32,580 bases of DNA, taken from NCBI GenBank assembly GCA_947259165.1, contig CAMYKY010000029.1:1-32580 (forward strand), in the 5' to 3' direction. The notes under the pieces were generated by a model. The model saw nothing but the letters and a program-made list of their open reading frames with translations, made no database searches and was not told the origin of the DNA. This DNA is from an uncultured Acidobacteriota bacterium. GTDB taxonomy: Bacteria > Acidobacteriota > Vicinamibacteria > Marinacidobacterales > SMYC01. Positions within the stretch are counted from its first letter, which is position 1. Each line of letters starts with the position of its first letter. Shown piece by piece: positions 25,231 to 32,580 of the stretch. The translations under genes and the position numbers were made by a program.

Positions 25231-26175
25231 GTGGATGACGCCTCGCGCGTTTTTTGGTTGAAACGCACGTTGGAGAGCCAATTGAACGACGACACGTTGT
25301 GCGTGCCGCCGCTTGTTCCTTCGAGCCCATGTCACGCCTCGGGCGAGCTGTTCTTCGAGTTCTACGATTCGATTCGAGACTGGTTGCAGGACCACAAGGC
25401 GTCCGGCCTTGCGGTCGTTGCTCTCGACGAAAACGGCGTCCAGGCGAAGGCCTATTTGCAAGCTCATGAGAATCGCGTGAATAGCGCCATCATCGGTCGT
25501 CACGAAAGAGCCGATATCTTTCTAGGCGATGACGCGTCGTTGTCACTCCGACATCTGGCCGTGCTCGTGTCGCCCACGACGCATCGAAAACCTCAGTGTG
25601 TCCGTGTCGTTGACCTTCGGACCGCCGCCGGATTCACCGATGAGCGCGGCACGCGAATTCGTGCCTGTGAGGCTGAACGGCCGTTCTTCATTCGCTGTGG
25701 GCGGTACTCCGTGCTGTTCGTGCCGGTCACGGGTCACGACGAGCGTGATTGGCCGGAGGAGCCGGAGACGATATGGACGGACCTCCGACGACAGGACGCG
25801 GCCATGCTCGCCGTGTCCCGCCCCGCGACTCTCGACGATGGCCTTCTGTCCCACGACGAAAAGCCGCTCGGCGAGCTCGTCATTGAGTCCGAAGAAGGCA
25901 GCGGCACGATGCCCGTCGGCAAACGAGCCGCCCGCTCGGGAATTCTTCTGGGCCGCTCAGATCGATGCGACGGCGACGCGCTTCTAGGAAATCCTCACAT
26001 CTCCCGCGTGCACGCGTTGATCGTTGCGATGGCCGGGAGCCTGTACGCAATCGACACCGCCAGCAAGAACGGCGTGTGGGGCGAACAAGGCGAAGAACGA
26101 GCCCAACTTCTGGAATCCGGAACGAAGTTCTCCTTGTGTGGCCTAGCTCGCATCGAGTGGCGGTTTTTTCATTAA
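25231..26175 (+). CDS. Tandem FHA-domain protein
   Basis: A 314-residue protein. After an N-terminal region of about 75 residues there is an FHA-like domain (AIIGRHERADIFLGDD with SLRHLAVLV). A linker of about 60 residues then leads to a second FHA domain with all core marks: GILLGRSDRCD, NPHISRVHALIV, DTASKNGVWG. FHA domains bind phosphothreonine peptides, so this is a candidate partner for the Ser/Thr kinases encoded nearby. The first domain lacks the Asn-Gly after strand 7 and may not bind phosphate. The GTG at 25231 is preferred over the TTG at 25216 because GGGGAGA is 6 bases upstream. Confidence 0.85.
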   Translation: MDDASRVFWLKRTLESQLNDDTLCVPPLVPSSPCHASGELFFEFYDSIRDWLQDHKASGLAVVALDENGVQAKAYLQAHENRVNSAIIGRHERADIFLGDDASLSLRHLAVLVSPTTHRKPQCVRVVDLRTAAGFTDERGTRIRACEAERPFFIRCGRYSVLFVPVTGHDERDWPEEPETIWTDLRRQDAAMLAVSRPATLDDGLLSHDEKPLGELVIESEEGSGTMPVGKRAARSGILLGRSDRCDGDALLGNPHISRVHALIVAMAGSLYAIDTASKNGVWGEQGEERAQLLESGTKFSLCGLARIEWRFFH

Positions 26176-26180
26176 TGATC

Positions 26181-26437
26181 AGTGCGCGCGCACTCTTCGT
26201 GCGCGCGCTTGCCGCCTCGCTCTTCGCTCGGCTTCCGTCATCGGCCCACTCGGGCCGGGGTGTTCTCTTTCTCGTCAGCTGAGGCGTTTCTTGGCTGCCG
26301 CGGCGCACCTGCGCGCGCGCCTTGCTCTTCGTGCGCGCGCTTGCCGCCTCCCGCCTCTGCCCTTCGGGCTTCGGCGCGGGAGCCGCCCCGTTACTCAATC
26401 GCCCTCGTGCCCGTGCCCGCGCGCGTGCCCGTGCCCG
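26181..26437. repeat. GC-rich repeat patch: palindrome, 26-base direct repeat, CGTGCC tandem
   Basis: This 263-base gene-free spacer holds a perfect 14-bp palindrome (26181-26194), a 26-base exact direct repeat (26193-26218 and 26325-26350, starting CTCTTCGTGCGCGCG), and a CGTGCC-type tandem at 26402-26437. On the minus strand the last reads GGGCAC repeats, again G-quadruplex-like. Composition differs from coding DNA, and no ORF here has family features. It separates two converging genes. Confidence 0.65.
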
Positions 26438-26438
26438 A

Positions 26439-27191
26439 TCATTCAGTTCGAACCAGCACGTAGTACGTATTGAGATCCTCGTCCCCCAAGAAACTCTGGA
26501 GCGCCGTGAGCGGCAACCCCCGTTCGAGCTCCTTCGCCTCCTCATCACTCATAGCATGACAATACCGAAACGCCGGCTCCGTTGCCCCCCATGTCATGAT
26601 GTGATCCCCTGGCTCGAGCTGCTCCTGGTCGGTCCCAGGCACTGTGGCAAGAAACTCATCCCAAGGAACGAGCTTCCGAGTGAAGCGCTCGAACCGCTCG
26701 AACCGCCACACCGTGTACGCGAGCATGCCCCCTGGAGCCAACCGTTTTGCGAGCGAGGTGAGAAGCTGCCGCCGGCGCTCTCGTCCGGGAACGTGGTGAA
26801 GCACCCCGAAGACAACGATGAGCTCGAATCGCTCGGACTCGAGAGAAGGCGGAACTGGGTCCGCCTCGACGACGAAGTCGTGCTCGAGCAGGTGAACGTC
26901 CGGAAGTTCACCGAGTCGTTTCCGCGCGTGCTCGATTCCGAGTGCGCTGGCGTCAACGCCGAAATAGGCAAAAGGTTCTTCTTGCTGCTGGCGCAAGAAC
27001 CGTGCGAAGCGGCCGTTGCCACAGCCCAAATCCAAGACATTGGGTGAGCTCGGAACTTGCGACCCGTAGCGTTCGAAGAACTCGTCCCATCCGCGCCAGG
27101 CTCGCTCGCGAGTCTGGTCGAACTCGTCGGCCCGCTCATCATAGAAGCGGCGGTTGACCGCGTTGAGCTCGGCGATGGTCGCTGCGTTCAA
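26439..27191 (-). CDS. Trm9-like tRNA wobble-uridine methyltransferase
   Basis: A 250-residue class I SAM-dependent methyltransferase. The N-terminus has FYDERADEFDQTRERAW (16-32), which matches the Trm9/ALKBH8 entry pattern of Y-N-E-I-A-x-x-F-x-x-TR-x-x-x-W. Motif I is VLDLGCGNGRF (52-62). GVLHHVPGRERRRQLL (129-144) carries the HH...RERR signature, then LAPGGMLAYTVW. Near the C-terminus, FRYCHAMSDEEAKELE matches the RYYH...E region of Trm9. In eukaryotes Trm9 methylates the carboxymethyl group that Elp3 puts on U34. Here Elp3 is the divergent neighbour, which supports the same role. TTG start at 27191 with GGGAGG 6 bases upstream. Other methyltransferases share motif I, but the three flanking signatures are specific. 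Confidence 0.78.
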   Translation of the reverse strand: MNAATIAELNAVNRRFYDERADEFDQTRERAWRGWDEFFERYGSQVPSSPNVLDLGCGNGRFARFLRQQQEEPFAYFGVDASALGIEHARKRLGELPDVHLLEHDFVVEADPVPPSLESERFELIVVFGVLHHVPGRERRRQLLTSLAKRLAPGGMLAYTVWRFERFERFTRKLVPWDEFLATVPGTDQEQLEPGDHIMTWGATEPAFRYCHAMSDEEAKELERGLPLTALQSFLGDEDLNTYYVLVRTE

Positions 27192-27327
27192 CTCTGCCTC
27201 CCGTAGCCGCCGGACAGGACTGACAGGGCTTTTTTCATCTGGCGCGCAGTGTATCGCAGGGCGATCCAGCTCAGAGCACGACGCGCTTCTTTTACGCTAT
27301 TCTCCCTGTGACAGAGTTGGATAGCGC

Positions 27328-29097
27328 ATGAAGCAGGCTGTTTTCAGAGACTACGCGTTTGACCCCGAAGAGCACGAGACCGATCTGCTCGCCATCTTCG
27401 AGGAAGTCGAAGCCCTTCCCGAGATAGAAACGCGCGAGGTCGACCGAATTCTCCGCCGCCATCCGAAGGACGGCAGGGGCATCTTCTCGCGCAGCGAGCT
27501 CATCGCCGGCTATCGCCATCTGGCGGAGCGTCACGATTGGCAGAGCGAGAGCGTGATCGAAAAGCTCCGGATGAAGCCGGTGCGCTCGCTCAGCGGCGTG
27601 ACTCCGGTGACGATTCTCACGAAACCGTTTCCGTGTCCGGGGAAGTGCGTTTTCTGCCCCAACGACGTCAAGATGCCCAAGAGCTACCTCTCGCGTGAGC
27701 CCGGCGCGCAACGCGCGGGGATGCATCAGTTCGACCCCTACGATCAGACGATGGCTCGGTTGAACGCTTTGTACCGGATTGGCCATCCAGTGGACAAGAT
27801 CGAGCTCATCGTTCTCGGGGGCACGTGGTCGTTCTACGAGGAGCCCTACCAGATTTGGTTCCTGAAGCGGACATTCGACGCGTTGAACGACTTCGGAAGG
27901 GGGGTGAGAGAGTCAGCCCCGAGCCTGCGAGTGCGTCTCGATTTCGAGGAGATCGCGGATGAGGTTTACGGCCGCGACGGTGGTAATCCGTACAACCGGA
28001 TCGTTTCCGAGTTCGCGAAGAGCCACGAATCGTCTGAGACCATCGAAGCTCATGAGTCCGCAACGTGGGATGAGCTCGCCGTCGTGCAACGCGAGAACGA
28101 GACCGCGGGAGCCCGCTGTGTCGGGTTGTCGCTCGAGACGCGCCCGGACTACGTCACCGAAGAAGAGACCACGCGGCTTCGCCGCCTCGGCGCGACCAAA
28201 ATTCAAATCGGCTATCAAAGTCTGTCGGACGATGTGCTCGAGCTCAACCAGCGCGGTCACGATGTCGCCGCCTCTCGAGCTGCCACAAAACTGCTGCGCC
28301 AGGCCGGCTTCAAGATCCAGGCGCATTGGATGCCGAACCTCTACGGCTCGACACCGGAGCGAGACGTGGAGGATTTCGCTCGCCTGTTCTCGGATCCAGA
28401 CTTTCGACCCGATGAGCTCAAGTTGTACCCGTGCAGCTTGATCGAGAGTGCGGAGCTGATGACGCACTACGATGCCGGGCGGTACCGGCCTTACGCAGAA
28501 GACGAGCTACTGTCGATCCTGATCGGCTGTATGACTCGGACACCTGTCTACTGCCGCCTGTCGAGAGTCATTCGGGATATTCCCGGTGACGACATTTTGG
28601 CGGGAAGCCGCGTCACGAATTTTCGAGCCATCGCCGAAGCCGAAATGGAGAAGCGCGGAATCAGCTCACGAGACATCCGCGCTCGCGAGATTCGCGGCGA
28701 AGCCACGTCCGCGGACACGCTTCGCCTCGAGGCCGAGCGCTTCCGCACCTCAGTCGGTGACGAGCTCTTCCTGCAATTCGTGACCGAGTCCGACCGCCTC
28801 GCGGGTTTTTTGCGCCTGTGTCTTCCCGAGGAGCCTGCCTACATTGCCGAGCTCGACGGCGCTGCGTTGATCCGTGAAGTCCATGTTTACGGCGCGGCGG
28901 TGACTATCGGCGAGCGCGACGAAGGCAAATCCCAACACGTTGGGCTTGGCCGCCGTCTCATCGAGAAGGCCGCAGCTCTTGCTCTCGAAGAGGGTTTTTC
29001 CAAGATGGCGGTCATCTCTTCCATCGGGACACGTGACTACTACCGCCGACAAGGATTTCACGACGGGGAGCTTTATCAACACCGTGCCCTCGGCTAG
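27328..29097 (+). CDS. elp3: Elp3-type tRNA U34 carboxymethyltransferase (radical SAM + GNAT)
   Basis: A 589-residue Elp3. The radical SAM half begins PVTILTKPFPCPGKCVFCP, with a CX3CX2C cluster-binding motif. It continues SYLSREPGAQRAGMHQFDPY and IGHPVDKIELIVLGGTWSFY, which are Elp3 hallmarks. The C-terminal GNAT domain has HVGLGRRLIEKAAALALEEG and ISSIGTRDYYRRQGFHDGEL, the acetyl-CoA site and the Elp3-specific GxRxYYRxxGF block. It makes 5-carboxymethyluridine at the wobble position of tRNAs from acetyl-CoA and SAM. Bacterial and archaeal Elp3 act without the eukaryotic Elongator subunits, as none are seen here. ATG at 27328. A TATTCT -10-like box at 27298 faces the methyltransferase promoter region. 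Its end overlaps the Ap4A phosphorylase-like gene. Confidence 0.95.
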   Translation: MKQAVFRDYAFDPEEHETDLLAIFEEVEALPEIETREVDRILRRHPKDGRGIFSRSELIAGYRHLAERHDWQSESVIEKLRMKPVRSLSGVTPVTILTKPFPCPGKCVFCPNDVKMPKSYLSREPGAQRAGMHQFDPYDQTMARLNALYRIGHPVDKIELIVLGGTWSFYEEPYQIWFLKRTFDALNDFGRGVRESAPSLRVRLDFEEIADEVYGRDGGNPYNRIVSEFAKSHESSETIEAHESATWDELAVVQRENETAGARCVGLSLETRPDYVTEEETTRLRRLGATKIQIGYQSLSDDVLELNQRGHDVAASRAATKLLRQAGFKIQAHWMPNLYGSTPERDVEDFARLFSDPDFRPDELKLYPCSLIESAELMTHYDAGRYRPYAEDELLSILIGCMTRTPVYCRLSRVIRDIPGDDILAGSRVTNFRAIAEAEMEKRGISSRDIRAREIRGEATSADTLRLEAERFRTSVGDELFLQFVTESDRLAGFLRLCLPEEPAYIAELDGAALIREVHVYGAAVTIGERDEGKSQHVGLGRRLIEKAAALALEEGFSKMAVISSIGTRDYYRRQGFHDGELYQHRALG

Positions 29098-29902
29098 CCC
29101 CTTCTGGCGTTCGGTCGCGGAGATCTCGGCGGCCGCCGTTGACTCCGGAGCGCTCCAGTCGATCCCAACGACGAGTCGTTTCATCGAGGACGGCGGGGTG
29201 CGGTTTCTTGCCCGGGTCGTGGAGAACCTCGAGCGCAAACGGCTCGACGGTGTGCGGAAGGGGAGTGGCTTCAATCCATTCCTGAAACCGGAGAAGGCGC
29301 TTTTCGTGGCGGATCTGTCGGAGACGCATTTCGCGCTGCTCAATAAGTTCAACGTCGTCGACCACCACGTGCTCCTCGTCACGCGAAAGTTCGAGGAGCA
29401 AGAGTCGCTTCTCACCCACGAAGACTTCGAAGCGGTCTGGCATTGTCTCGACGAAAGCGACGCGCTCGTCTTCTACAACGCCGGAGCCAACGCGGGCGCG
29501 AGTCAGCGACACAAGCACTTGCAGCTCGTGCCCGTCCCGTTAGGCGAAGGGCCCGAGAGAACCCCGATCGAGGCCGCTCTCGAGGACGATTCCCGGGGGC
29601 TCCCGTTCGCCCACGCCGTGTGTCGTCTCGACGGGTGTCTCGGCTCGGATGATGCCGCCGAGAAGACTTTCGCGAGCTACCTCCGGCTACTTGCCGCGGT
29701 CGGAAACCCGCAAGCCTACAACGTTCTCGCCACCCGGGACTGGATGCTGGTGGTTCCACGTGCGAGGGAGTCGTGGAACTCGATTTCGGTCAACGCGCTC
29801 GGTTTTGCCGGCGCCCTTCTGGTTCGCTCGGAGAATGAACTGTCGCAGCTGCAGCGGCTCGGCCCGATGCGGCTCCTGCGAGAGGTCACGCTCAACGTGT
29901 AA
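29084..29902 (+). CDS. ATP adenylyltransferase (Ap4A phosphorylase-like)
   Basis: About 272 residues. FNPFLKPEKALFVADLSETH and LLNKFNVVDHHVLLVTRKFE are the N-terminal signatures of Apa1/Apa2-type phosphorylases. GASQRHKHLQLVPVP carries the His-x-His-x nucleophile motif. It would split diadenosine tetraphosphate with phosphate to ATP and ADP. The start is uncertain: GTG 29084 gives VPSASPFWR and overlaps elp3 by 14 bases, with GGGGAG about 13 bases upstream; a GTG near 29031 in the same frame is possible. The overlap indicates co-transcription with elp3. No direct pathway link to tRNA wobble modification is known to me. Confidence 0.87.
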   Translation: MPSASPFWRSVAEISAAAVDSGALQSIPTTSRFIEDGGVRFLARVVENLERKRLDGVRKGSGFNPFLKPEKALFVADLSETHFALLNKFNVVDHHVLLVTRKFEEQESLLTHEDFEAVWHCLDESDALVFYNAGANAGASQRHKHLQLVPVPLGEGPERTPIEAALEDDSRGLPFAHAVCRLDGCLGSDDAAEKTFASYLRLLAAVGNPQAYNVLATRDWMLVVPRARESWNSISVNALGFAGALLVRSENELSQLQRLGPMRLLREVTLNV

Positions 29903-29905
29903 AAT
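29900..29905 (+). promoter_or_regulatory. -10-like box before the class V aminotransferase
   Basis: TAAAAT overlaps the stop codon of the previous gene and lies 6 bases before the ATG at 29912, with no ribosome site between. This is the same geometry as at 11578-11590. A -35 is not evident. Confidence 0.35.
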
Positions 29906-29911
29906 CTAGTG

Positions 29912-31111
29912 ATGTCAGACGACGTGGCACGAATGGGTCATCGGGATCTCTTTCCCGATCTGGAAGCGCGCGTTTATCTCAACCACGCGGCAATGTCTCC
30001 GTTGTCGACTCCTGTTCGGAGCGCCATGGCGAACTTCGTCGACGACCACGCTCGGAAGGGCCTGGGTGCTTTGTTCCCGTGGTTCGAACAACGACGACGC
30101 TTGAGGGAAAAACTGGCGGGTTTCATTGGGGCGGATGCGAGCGAGGTCGCGTTCGTACCGAGCACGACCGCGGGCATTGTTGACATCGCGCTGTGCTTTC
30201 CATGGAAGAAGGCGGATCGTGTCGTCGTCTTCGAAGGGGAGTTCCCGACGAACATCACTCCGTGGCAGCGCGCCGCCGAACGACACGAGCTCGAGCTGGT
30301 GATGCTCCCCGTGGGCGAGTTTCGCGAGAATGAGGCGATGGCACTCGAGCGATTCGAAAAAGAGCTCGCCCGCGGCGTGCGTCTGGTGGCGGTCAGCGCA
30401 GTTCAGTTTCAAACGGGGCTGCGAATGCCATTGGAAGCGCTCGCGACATCGTGTCACCGGACCGGCGCTGAGCTGCTCGTGGATGCGATACAGGGATTGG
30501 GCGTTGTCCCGCTCGACGTCGAGTCTCTCGGTATCGACTACCTCGTTTGCGGTAGCCATAAATGGATGATGGGCATTGAAGGCATCGCCTTCGTGTATGC
30601 GTCCGCGGAACGCGCGCGAGCACTGCGCCCGGAAGTTGCCGGTTGGCTCAGCCACGAAAGCCCGGTCTCTTTTCTTCTCGAAGGCCCGGGCCAGCTGCGC
30701 TATGACCGGGCGATTCGAAAGAGCATCGACTTCTTGGAAGGTGGAAGTATCAGCAGTATCGGCTGTGCAGCACTCGAAGCTTCGCTCGACCTTCTGATCC
30801 AGCTCGGTCCTTCCGCGATCTACGAGCACGTGCAATCGTATTTGGATGCACTCGAGCCTCGGCTGGTCGCCCTCGACTTCGAGAGCCTCCGGGCAAGACA
30901 CTCTGCGGCTCGTTCGGGGATTCTGAGCTTTCACCCTCCATCCGGAGTCGATGTCATGGCGCTGCAAAAAGCGCTCGTCGGTCGAGGGATTGCGTGCACG
31001 GCGCCCGATGGTCACCTTCGGTTCTCGCCACACTGGCCGAACGCTCTCGACGAGATCGACGACGTCGTCGCGAACGTTGAAGCGTGCGTCGTCTCGACCC
31101 GTCCCGTCTGA
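29912..31111 (+). CDS. Class V aminotransferase-fold PLP enzyme
   Basis: A 399-residue PLP enzyme of the cysteine-desulfurase/isopenicillin-N-epimerase/kynureninase group. VYLNHAAMSPLS is the usual N-terminal signature. SAVQFQTGLRMPLEALA with ELLVDAIQGLGVVPLD holds the PLP Asp. CGSHKWMMGIEGIAFVY holds the PLP Lys. The C-terminal region where SufS/IscS carry the catalytic Cys (around RHSAARSGILSFHP) has none, so desulfurase activity is unlikely. An epimerase, lyase or aminotransferase role is more likely; the substrate is unknown. ATG at 29912 is adjacent to a GTG at 29909. The rhodanese lipoprotein gene begins 4 bases after its stop. Confidence 0.85.
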   Translation: MSDDVARMGHRDLFPDLEARVYLNHAAMSPLSTPVRSAMANFVDDHARKGLGALFPWFEQRRRLREKLAGFIGADASEVAFVPSTTAGIVDIALCFPWKKADRVVVFEGEFPTNITPWQRAAERHELELVMLPVGEFRENEAMALERFEKELARGVRLVAVSAVQFQTGLRMPLEALATSCHRTGAELLVDAIQGLGVVPLDVESLGIDYLVCGSHKWMMGIEGIAFVYASAERARALRPEVAGWLSHESPVSFLLEGPGQLRYDRAIRKSIDFLEGGSISSIGCAALEASLDLLIQLGPSAIYEHVQSYLDALEPRLVALDFESLRARHSAARSGILSFHPPSGVDVMALQKALVGRGIACTAPDGHLRFSPHWPNALDEIDDVVANVEACVVSTRPV

Positions 31112-31115
31112 GAAC

Positions 31116-31631
31116 GTGCGAGTCTTTGCCTGGGGGTTGCTGCTCATGGTTTTCGGCTGTGAGTCCTCGCCGTCGTGGACTTCCATAAAAGAAATGGTCG
31201 AGCGGGACTTTCCCGGCGTGGAGCACGTCTCCGTCGAGGAGTTGAATCGTCGCCTGCAATCAGCGACGGAGCCGCACCCGGTTTTGCTCGACGTCAGAGA
31301 AGAGGCAGAGTACGCCGTCAGCCACCTCCCGGGTGCGATCCGCGTCTCGCCGGGTAGCGAGACGACGGACTACATCGAGTCTCTGAATCCGGACACGCCG
31401 ATTGTTGCGTACTGCTCGGTCGGGTACCGCTCGTCGGAGCTCGCGGAAAAGCTGACCGAGCGCGGGTTCACCAACGTGGAAAATCTCGAAGGGTCGATTT
31501 TCGAGTGGGCCAATCGTGGGTATCTCGTCGAACGCGACGGCCACGAGGTTCGCGAAGTGCATCCGTTCGATGAGCGGTGGGGGAGTCTCCTGAACGAAAG
31601 CCTGCGTGCTTACGAGCCGAGCTCCAAGTAA
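31116..31631 (+). CDS. Rhodanese-domain lipoprotein
   Basis: A 171-residue exported protein. It begins VRVFAWGLLLMVFGCESSPS, a lipoprotein signal with lipobox VFGC. The single rhodanese domain includes VLLDVREEAEYAVSHLPGA and the active loop VAYCSVGYRSSELAEKL with the catalytic Cys. It would transfer sulfur or act on arsenate/thiosulfate-like substrates outside the cytoplasm; the real acceptor is unknown. The GTG at 31116 gives the complete signal peptide. Spacing of 4 bases indicates coupling to the aminotransferase gene, although one product is cytoplasmic and the other exported. Confidence 0.85.
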   Translation: MRVFAWGLLLMVFGCESSPSWTSIKEMVERDFPGVEHVSVEELNRRLQSATEPHPVLLDVREEAEYAVSHLPGAIRVSPGSETTDYIESLNPDTPIVAYCSVGYRSSELAEKLTERGFTNVENLEGSIFEWANRGYLVERDGHEVREVHPFDERWGSLLNESLRAYEPSSK

Positions 31632-31661
31632 AAAAGCGCGTGCTACTATGGGCCCGGTACC

Positions 31662-32580
31662 ATGCGTAAGCTAGCTGACATCGTCGCGCGCGCCGCAACA
31701 GCCGCAGCAGGATGCCTCGCGATGACGCTAATGGGCTCCTTCGTCGTGCACGCACAGGAAACTCGACCTGCCGCTGATGTTGGGCCTGACACCAAGAACC
31801 GGGTTCAGTTCGCAGTCAGTGTCGAGTCGGTGACGCTCGACGTTGTCGTTGTCGATAGACGCGGGCGATTCGTGCCTGGTCTTTCGAAGAGCGATTTCGT
31901 CATCATGGACGGCGGTGAGGCGCAGGACATCGCGTTCTTCACGGCTGAGTTCACCCCGGTGACGACGTTGTTACTACTCGACTCCTCATCGAGCATCCGC
32001 TCGAGCTTGAGCGCGATTCAAACTGCCGGGTATCTGTTTGCGCAAAACCTCAGTGAGGGAGACACGGCTCGCATTGGGTTGTTTTCCAACGCGGTGCGAT
32101 TTGGGCCGCGATTTACCGACGAGCTCGCGGAGCACTACGCGCTTCTAGCCGCGATGCACCCGGCGGGGAAGACGGCGCTCTACGATGCAATCATCAGAGC
32201 TCTCGAAGAGCTACGCGTCGTCGAAGACCGCAGATCACTTCTCGTGTTTACTGATGGCGATGATTCCGGGCCCGCGGAGCAGGGAAGCGAGTCTTCGATG
32301 GAGGATGCGCTCGAGGCCGCCAAGCTCAGCGAAGTCACGATCTATACGGTGGGATTCACCGGCTGGGGTCCTGACGGCAGTGATAGTGTCAACCAACCGT
32401 TTCTCAACTCGCTGGCGGAGGCGACCGGCGGGCGGGCCTACTTCCCGGAGGATGTCGAGGAAGTGAAAATGGCTTTTCTCGACGTGCAGGAGGATCTCCA
32501 TCGTCACTACCGAATGGCGTATATGCCACCCGTAGCAAGACCGCCTAACGAGACGGTGAACTTGGCAGCAGCGGGAACCG
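31662..32580 (+). CDS. VWFA-related acidobacterial protein (N-terminal part)
   Basis: The first 306 residues of a secreted protein whose end lies beyond the window. A signal peptide is present (MRKLADIVARAATAAAGCLA up to VVHAQ). It is followed by FAVSVESVTLDVVVVDRRGR and VPGLSKSDFVIMDGGEAQDI, the lead-in strand typical of the acidobacterial VWFA-related family (TIGR03436). The VWA domain follows: MIDAS motif LLDSSSSI, then GKTALYDAI and VFTDGDD. VWA domains bind Mg2+ and protein partners. A TACTAT box at 31644-31649 lies 12 bases before the ATG at 31662, so the leader would be very short. This family is the main basis for placing the DNA in Acidobacteriota. Confidence 0.9.
   Translation, partial: MRKLADIVARAATAAAGCLAMTLMGSFVVHAQETRPAADVGPDTKNRVQFAVSVESVTLDVVVVDRRGRFVPGLSKSDFVIMDGGEAQDIAFFTAEFTPVTTLLLLDSSSSIRSSLSAIQTAGYLFAQNLSEGDTARIGLFSNAVRFGPRFTDELAEHYALLAAMHPAGKTALYDAIIRALEELRVVEDRRSLLVFTDGDDSGPAEQGSESSMEDALEAAKLSEVTIYTVGFTGWGPDGSDSVNQPFLNSLAEATGGRAYFPEDVEEVKMAFLDVQEDLHRHYRMAYMPPVARPPNETVNLAAAGT

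Noticed and set aside
29912..31111. Cysteine desulfurase (SufS/IscS)
   Set aside because: No Cys in the expected C-terminal active loop.
29915..31186. Minus-strand frame of 423 codons
   Set aside because: Mirror frame of the class V aminotransferase; the plus-strand protein has clear PLP motifs and this one has none.

Overview
The window is a GC-rich bacterial chromosome segment with dense, mostly single-gene or two-to-three-gene transcription units on both strands. I infer an acidobacterium (Acidobacteriota). The evidence is a VWFA-related protein of the acidobacterial type at the right edge, two large transmembrane Ser/Thr kinases carrying zinc ribbons plus the remnant of a third, a PQQ-type beta-propeller with EF-hands, and a DUF4097-type repeat protein. 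No rRNA, tRNA, CRISPR array, integrase or intact transposase was seen, and no gene-free stretch exceeds 300 bases.

Layout, left to right. (1) 1-1656: the N-terminal part of an NSS-type sodium symporter and a secreted NHL-like propeller, both minus strand, separated by a palindromic hairpin element. (2) 1780-4842: a membrane pyrophosphatase (K+-dependent type) converging on a PPK2 polyphosphate kinase across a hairpin. (3) 5058-11495: a membrane Ser/Thr kinase, an EF-hand-bearing PQQ propeller, a DUF4097-type surface protein, a PLP threonine/serine dehydratase, a short Ser/Thr-kinase relic and a small membrane protein. (4) 11590-15076: a YjiH/nucleoside-recognition membrane protein followed by two broken genes, a DUF4013 gene with an in-frame TGA and a Tat-signal protein with several frameshifts. 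(5) 15344-21292: an SRPBCC protein coupled to a lipoprotein esterase, YccF, an archaeal-type ATP-dependent DNA ligase coupled to a HAD phosphatase, a 22-bp perfect inverted repeat, and an SSS symporter coupled to a 57-residue membrane protein. (6) 21341-26175: a sensor Ser/Thr kinase (7TM-GAF-zinc ribbon-kinase) downstream of a small basic protein with a histone-fold signature, a hypothetical protein, and a double-FHA protein. (7) 26439-29902: a Trm9-like methyltransferase divergent from Elp3, with an Ap4A phosphorylase-like gene overlapping the end of elp3. (8) 29912-end: a class V aminotransferase, a rhodanese lipoprotein and the VWFA-related protein, which runs off the edge.

The two most notable systems are these. 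First, Elp3 and a Trm9-type methyltransferase stand side by side. This would give a bacterium the two catalytic steps of the eukaryote-like cm5U/mcm5U wobble-uridine pathway. Second, a 119-residue protein whose C-terminal half has the loop-2/helix-3 signature of archaeal histones lies directly upstream of a sensor kinase. Several genes also appear to start leaderless, with a -10 box 6-8 nt from the start codon. All names come from reading the sequence; no database search was run.
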